Positions 32,861 through 35,724 of a stretch of DNA of 35,724 nucleotides are shown piece after piece. Position 1 is the first letter of the stretch, and each line of letters opens with the position of its first letter. The position numbers and the translations under genes are program-made. Source of the DNA: Desulfurellales bacterium (GTDB lineage Bacteria > Campylobacterota_A > Desulfurellia > Desulfurellales > Hippeaceae); assembly GCA_027064405.1 (NCBI GenBank), contig JAMOPP010000161.1:1-35724 (forward strand). Reading direction: 5' to 3'. The notes under the pieces were generated by a model, which made no database searches, was not told the DNA's origin, and worked only from the letters and a program-made list of their open reading frames with translations.

Positions 32861-33862
32861 TTATCTGTTATAATTAACAATTTTTAAACGGGGATTGGCT
32901 TCTACCGAGAAATAATCGTATGTGGCTCTACTCTTTTTAAATTGAGCAATATTTGCTATCATTAAAGCGTTATCCGTTGTCATCTCTCTACGAGGCAAGA
33001 AAAGCTCAAACCCCTCTTTTTTGCACTCTGTGGCAAACATTTCCCTTAAATATGAGTTTGCGGAAACGCCACCTGATACGGCAATTTTATTTACGCCGTT
33101 TTCTCTACAAGCATCTTTTGTTTTTTCCCACAAAACATCTATGGATGACTTTTGAAAAGAGGCTGCAATATCAATTTTATCAGTTGTTGACAGGTTACTG
33201 TGGTTATTAACAAGGTTTTTGACAGCTGTTTTAGTGCCACTAAAACTGAAATTTAGGTTTTTTTTACCGCCCAAACCCTTAGGAATATTAAATCTATCGG
33301 ATTCTCCTGTTTTTGACAACTTGTCAATAATAGGACCGCCCGGATAGCCTAAATCAAGTATTCTCGCAACCTTGTCAAAAGCCTCACCAACCGCATCATC
33401 AAGCGTTTTTGCAATAATTTTATACCTTCCTATACCCTCTATCAAAAAAAGATGTGTATGACCTCCGGATACTACAAGTGCCATAAATGGAAATTCCAAC
33501 TTTTTACCAAAAAAAGGCGCAAAAATGTGCCCTTCTATATGATTAATGGGTATAATCGGCAATGAATAGGAATAAGCAAGCGCCTTTGCAAAGGAAACCC
33601 CAACAAGCAAGGAGGGCAAAAGACCAGGCCCCACAGTCGTAGCTATGTATTCTATATCGGACATTGAAGCATTTAATTTTTCTAAGGCTTCTTTTGTCAG
33701 ATATGCTATTGTCTCCGTATGACTTCTTGCCGCATATTCAGGCATAATGCCTCCGAACTTGCCGTGTATATCATTTTGAGAAGAAATCAGATTGACATAG
33801 TTTTTATTTTTCAATAATGCTACGGATGTATCGTCACACGATGTATCAAAAGCAAGAATCAT
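32861..33862 (-). CDS. tsaD: tRNA N6-threonylcarbamoyladenosine transferase subunit TsaD
   Basis: TsaD transfers the threonylcarbamoyl group to adenosine 37 of ANN-decoding tRNAs in the cytoplasm with TsaB and TsaE. The 333-aa product has the ASKHA-fold start ILAFDTSCDDTSVALL (2-17), PEYAARSHTE (41-50), TVGPGLLPSLLVG (76-88), the metal-binding His108-x3-His112 in INHIEGHIFAP, VSGGHTHL, GEAFDKVARILDLGYPGGP and VSGGVSANSYLRE. Length is typical. The ATG overlaps the preceding gene by 4 bp (ATGA). Partners TsaB and TsaE are not in the window. Confidence 0.96.
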   Translation of the reverse strand: MILAFDTSCDDTSVALLKNKNYVNLISSQNDIHGKFGGIMPEYAARSHTETIAYLTKEALEKLNASMSDIEYIATTVGPGLLPSLLVGVSFAKALAYSYSLPIIPINHIEGHIFAPFFGKKLEFPFMALVVSGGHTHLFLIEGIGRYKIIAKTLDDAVGEAFDKVARILDLGYPGGPIIDKLSKTGESDRFNIPKGLGGKKNLNFSFSGTKTAVKNLVNNHSNLSTTDKIDIAASFQKSSIDVLWEKTKDACRENGVNKIAVSGGVSANSYLREMFATECKKEGFELFLPRREMTTDNALMIANIAQFKKSRATYDYFSVEANPRLKIVNYNR

Positions 33863-34596
33863 TGCACTATATACTCAACATCTATTATGTAAGGTTTCAA
33901 GAGCTTTTTTTCTTCCCTTAAAGCCTCGTATGTAGCCTCGCTGCAGTGTCCTATAGCTACAACACTGTTGCGTTTTTTAAGCATCTTAACGGCAAGTTCA
34001 ATCTGTCCCTTTATATAGTTTACATTTTTAATATTATCCAAGAATACCCTTCGTCTTGCACACAGAATATCAAACTTTTTTGCCTCTTTACACCCCAAGC
34101 TATCTGCAATGGTTGCACTGTCTATAAAAAACAGATGTTTTGTTTTTAAAAACTCCATTATATAATCAAGATGTCTTTTATCCTGCAGTATCTTAGACCC
34201 CATATGATTGTTTAATCCCATAGCATAGTGCACATTTTCATAAGCCCTGTTCAAAAGATAGAATGTTTTCTCTCTGCTTGTTGTTGTATAGATTGCATTT
34301 TTACCGGGATTATCTTTGGGGTAGTCGATAGGCTCGGAGGGCATATGAATCATAACGGTATAACCTCTCTCTCCAAACCGGTTTGATAATTGAGTTGAAT
34401 ATGTAGCATCAGGCAAGAATGAGTAAGCAAGAGGCATATTTAAAGATAGAAACTTATATGCCAGATTTTTATCATACCCCATATCATCAATAACAATAGA
34501 GAGCTTTTTTTTCATAAGCCATGTTGATGTTGAACAGTGTCCTGCAGATATAACAAAAACTACAAATATTACAATCAGCGCTGTTTTTTTGAACAT
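33859..34596 (-). CDS. divergent polysaccharide deacetylase family protein (YibQ-like)
   Basis: The 245-aa protein has an N-terminal Sec signal or anchor (about 4-20, no lipobox) and then the YibQ/DUF610-type NodB-like domain: KLSIVIDDMGYD (31-42), FLPDATYST (58-66), YTVMIHMPSEP (79-89), MGLNNHMGS (126-134) and VVAIGHCSEATYEAL (213-227). Members are predicted periplasmic polysaccharide deacetylase relatives; substrates are mostly unknown. It overlaps ctpA by 22 bp and tsaD by 4 bp. YibQ is commonly encoded beside a Ctp-type protease, which supports the assignment and suggests a shared envelope role. Confidence 0.87.
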   Translation of the reverse strand: MFKKTALIVIFVVFVISAGHCSTSTWLMKKKLSIVIDDMGYDKNLAYKFLSLNMPLAYSFLPDATYSTQLSNRFGERGYTVMIHMPSEPIDYPKDNPGKNAIYTTTSREKTFYLLNRAYENVHYAMGLNNHMGSKILQDKRHLDYIMEFLKTKHLFFIDSATIADSLGCKEAKKFDILCARRRVFLDNIKNVNYIKGQIELAVKMLKKRNSVVAIGHCSEATYEALREEKKLLKPYIIDVEYIVQ

Positions 34597-35724
34597 ATAA
34601 TATCTTCTGCCTTTATAAGTTCAACAGCTCTTAAAAGTTGATAATCGCTCTTTAGCGTTTTTGCAATTTTCGCGGGCTCTTTCGTTCTTTCTTCTTTCTT
34701 TACAATCTTAGAACTTTTGAGATGGTGAACAAGATCATTTTCTCTAAAAGACAAACCATTTGATTCTTCTATTAGCTTAGCCTGTTTTACTACAATATCA
34801 GGCTCAATTCCCAAAGCCTGAATACTTACGCCACTCGGCGTGTAATATTTGGCAGTTGTAAGTCTTAAGGCAGAACCGTCAGATAGAGGAATTATAGATT
34901 GCACGCTACCCTTCCCAAAACTCTTAATACCCATAACTACAGCTCTTTTATCATCTTTTAAACATCCCGTAACAATTTCAGAAGCCGACGCACTACCAGC
35001 ATTAATTAATACAACCATAGGATACTGTGACTCATTTTCATCATCTTTTGCATAGAAATATTGGGCATTGGCTTTATTCTTTCCGCGAATAGAAACTATA
35101 ACACCCTTTTTAATAAAAATATCAGACACCTCAACGGCTTCTTTTAACAAACCGCCGGGGTTGTTTCTTAAATCAAGAACAAGGCCATTTATTTTTCCAA
35201 GTTTCTTTAATGCCCTTTTAACCTCTTTTGAGGTACCTTGCTGAAACTGCGAAATTCTTAAATAGCCTATATCATCAAATTTCTTATACTTTACACTTTT
35301 TACATGTATTATTGCTCTTGTTATGGTTATTTTTAAGGGTTTGTTCTGTTTCTTCCTTAAAATCGTTAAAGTAACCTTTGTATCAGGTTTTCCTCTTAAT
35401 ATTTTTACCGCATCCTGAAGACTCATACCGAGCGTGCTCTTTGAATTTATTTTGATTATTACATCCTGTGCTTTAATACCTGCCTTGTATGCCGGCGTAT
35501 CTTCTATCGGAGCAACAACTGTCAACATACCGTCTTTTAGTGTAATTTCTATGCCAAGACCGCCGAATTTGCCGGTTGTAACAATTTGCAGTTCTTTATA
35601 TTCATCCTTAGTCATATAAGAAGAGTGAGGGTCAAGAGAGCTTACCATTCCCTTTATTGCATTATCTACGAGTTTTACATCACTCACATTATCTACATAG
35701 TTGTTGTCTATTATAGCCATAAAT
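34575..35724 (-). CDS. ctpA: C-terminal processing protease CtpA/Prc family, N-terminus cut off by the window edge
   Basis: This periplasmic serine protease of the S41 family cleaves protein C-termini and acts on envelope targets. The visible part of about 382 codons begins inside the N-terminal region. It shows KGMVSSLDPHSSYMT near 24-37, a PDZ domain (about 48-135) with GGLGIEI, the core with DLRNNPGG (183-190), the catalytic Ser245 in GSASASE and Lys270 in KSFGKGS, numbered from the first visible Met. The reading frame stays open through 35724, and Ctp proteins normally carry a signal peptide and more residues before this point, so the Met at 35720 is internal. The first gene of the unit shared with the YibQ-like, tsaD, HD and ugd genes. 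Confidence 0.93.
   Translation of the reverse strand, partial: FMAIIDNNYVDNVSDVKLVDNAIKGMVSSLDPHSSYMTKDEYKELQIVTTGKFGGLGIEITLKDGMLTVVAPIEDTPAYKAGIKAQDVIIKINSKSTLGMSLQDAVKILRGKPDTKVTLTILRKKQNKPLKITITRAIIHVKSVKYKKFDDIGYLRISQFQQGTSKEVKRALKKLGKINGLVLDLRNNPGGLLKEAVEVSDIFIKKGVIVSIRGKNKANAQYFYAKDDENESQYPMVVLINAGSASASEIVTGCLKDDKRAVVMGIKSFGKGSVQSIIPLSDGSALRLTTAKYYTPSGVSIQALGIEPDIVVKQAKLIEESNGLSFRENDLVHHLKSSKIVKKEERTKEPAKIAKTLKSDYQLLRAVELIKAEDIICSKKQR

Noticed and set aside
33859..34596. Lipoprotein signal in the YibQ-like protein (cysteine after the N-terminal hydrophobic stretch)
   Set aside because: The residue before the cysteine is histidine, which does not fit a lipobox.
1..35724. CRISPR array, insertion sequences, prophage or integrative element
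   Set aside because: No spaced repeats, transposase or integrase reading frames, or terminal repeats are visible; gene content is of housekeeping type.

Overview
The window reads as chromosomal DNA from a low-G+C (about one third), Gram-negative, probably anaerobic bacterium. The mix of a four-subunit succinate dehydrogenase, two-subunit class I fumarase, LDH-like malate dehydrogenase, energy-converting-hydrogenase-like genes and several Cache/GGDEF/HD-GYP proteins fits Deferribacterota best. That assignment is an inference from gene content, not a measured placement. Genes are densely packed with strong AGGAGG-type ribosome sites. I saw no tRNA, rRNA, insertion sequence, prophage or CRISPR array.

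Layout. 1-2424 (minus): the N-terminal part of a malic enzyme with its own promoter, then a fetAB-type ABC exporter pair. 2466-5393 (plus): a compact lysine 2,3-aminomutase-like radical SAM enzyme, a MoaE-like protein and adenine deaminase. 5545-11551 (minus): a carbon/respiration block read mdh, fumA (alpha), fumB (beta), then sdhC, sdhD, sdhA, sdhB behind a second promoter; it ends at a strong hairpin. Together with the malic enzyme these genes interconvert pyruvate, malate, oxaloacetate, fumarate and succinate and connect them to the quinone pool. 11638-14355: a metallo-beta-lactamase-fold hydrolase, coaE and a HemN-like radical SAM protein. 14379-14665: no gene, but a promoter, pairing segments and a terminator that together look like a structured RNA gene converging on rpsT. 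15064-18356 (plus): groES-groEL under a CIRCE operator, then an NfeD-slipin membrane pair.

18363-25860 (minus) is the most unusual part. A seven-gene operon encodes a complex I / group 4 hydrogenase-like membrane complex (NuoH-, HyfE-, HyfF-, NuoD-, NuoB- and NuoL-like proteins) followed 3 bp later by an ATP-cone plus PD-(D/E)XK nuclease. The ion-channel residues of the antiporter-like subunits are kept, but the NiFe cysteines of the large subunit are gone, as are three of the four iron-sulfur ligands of the small subunit. No NuoC- or ferredoxin-like subunit is encoded. It resembles the 'Ehr' (energy-converting-hydrogenase-related) complexes but looks redox-silent as encoded here. Its leader RNA can fold a hairpin over the first ribosome site, as in a riboswitch or another translational switch.

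25911-30258 (minus): a two-gene cyclic-di-GMP module with tandem Cache sensors, one HD-GYP protein with a degenerate GGDEF tail and one active-looking GGDEF protein. 30262-35724 (minus): a tight cluster of ctpA (partial), a YibQ-like divergent polysaccharide deacetylase, tsaD, a tandem HD protein and UDP-glucose 6-dehydrogenase. No gene-free stretch exceeds 300 bases.
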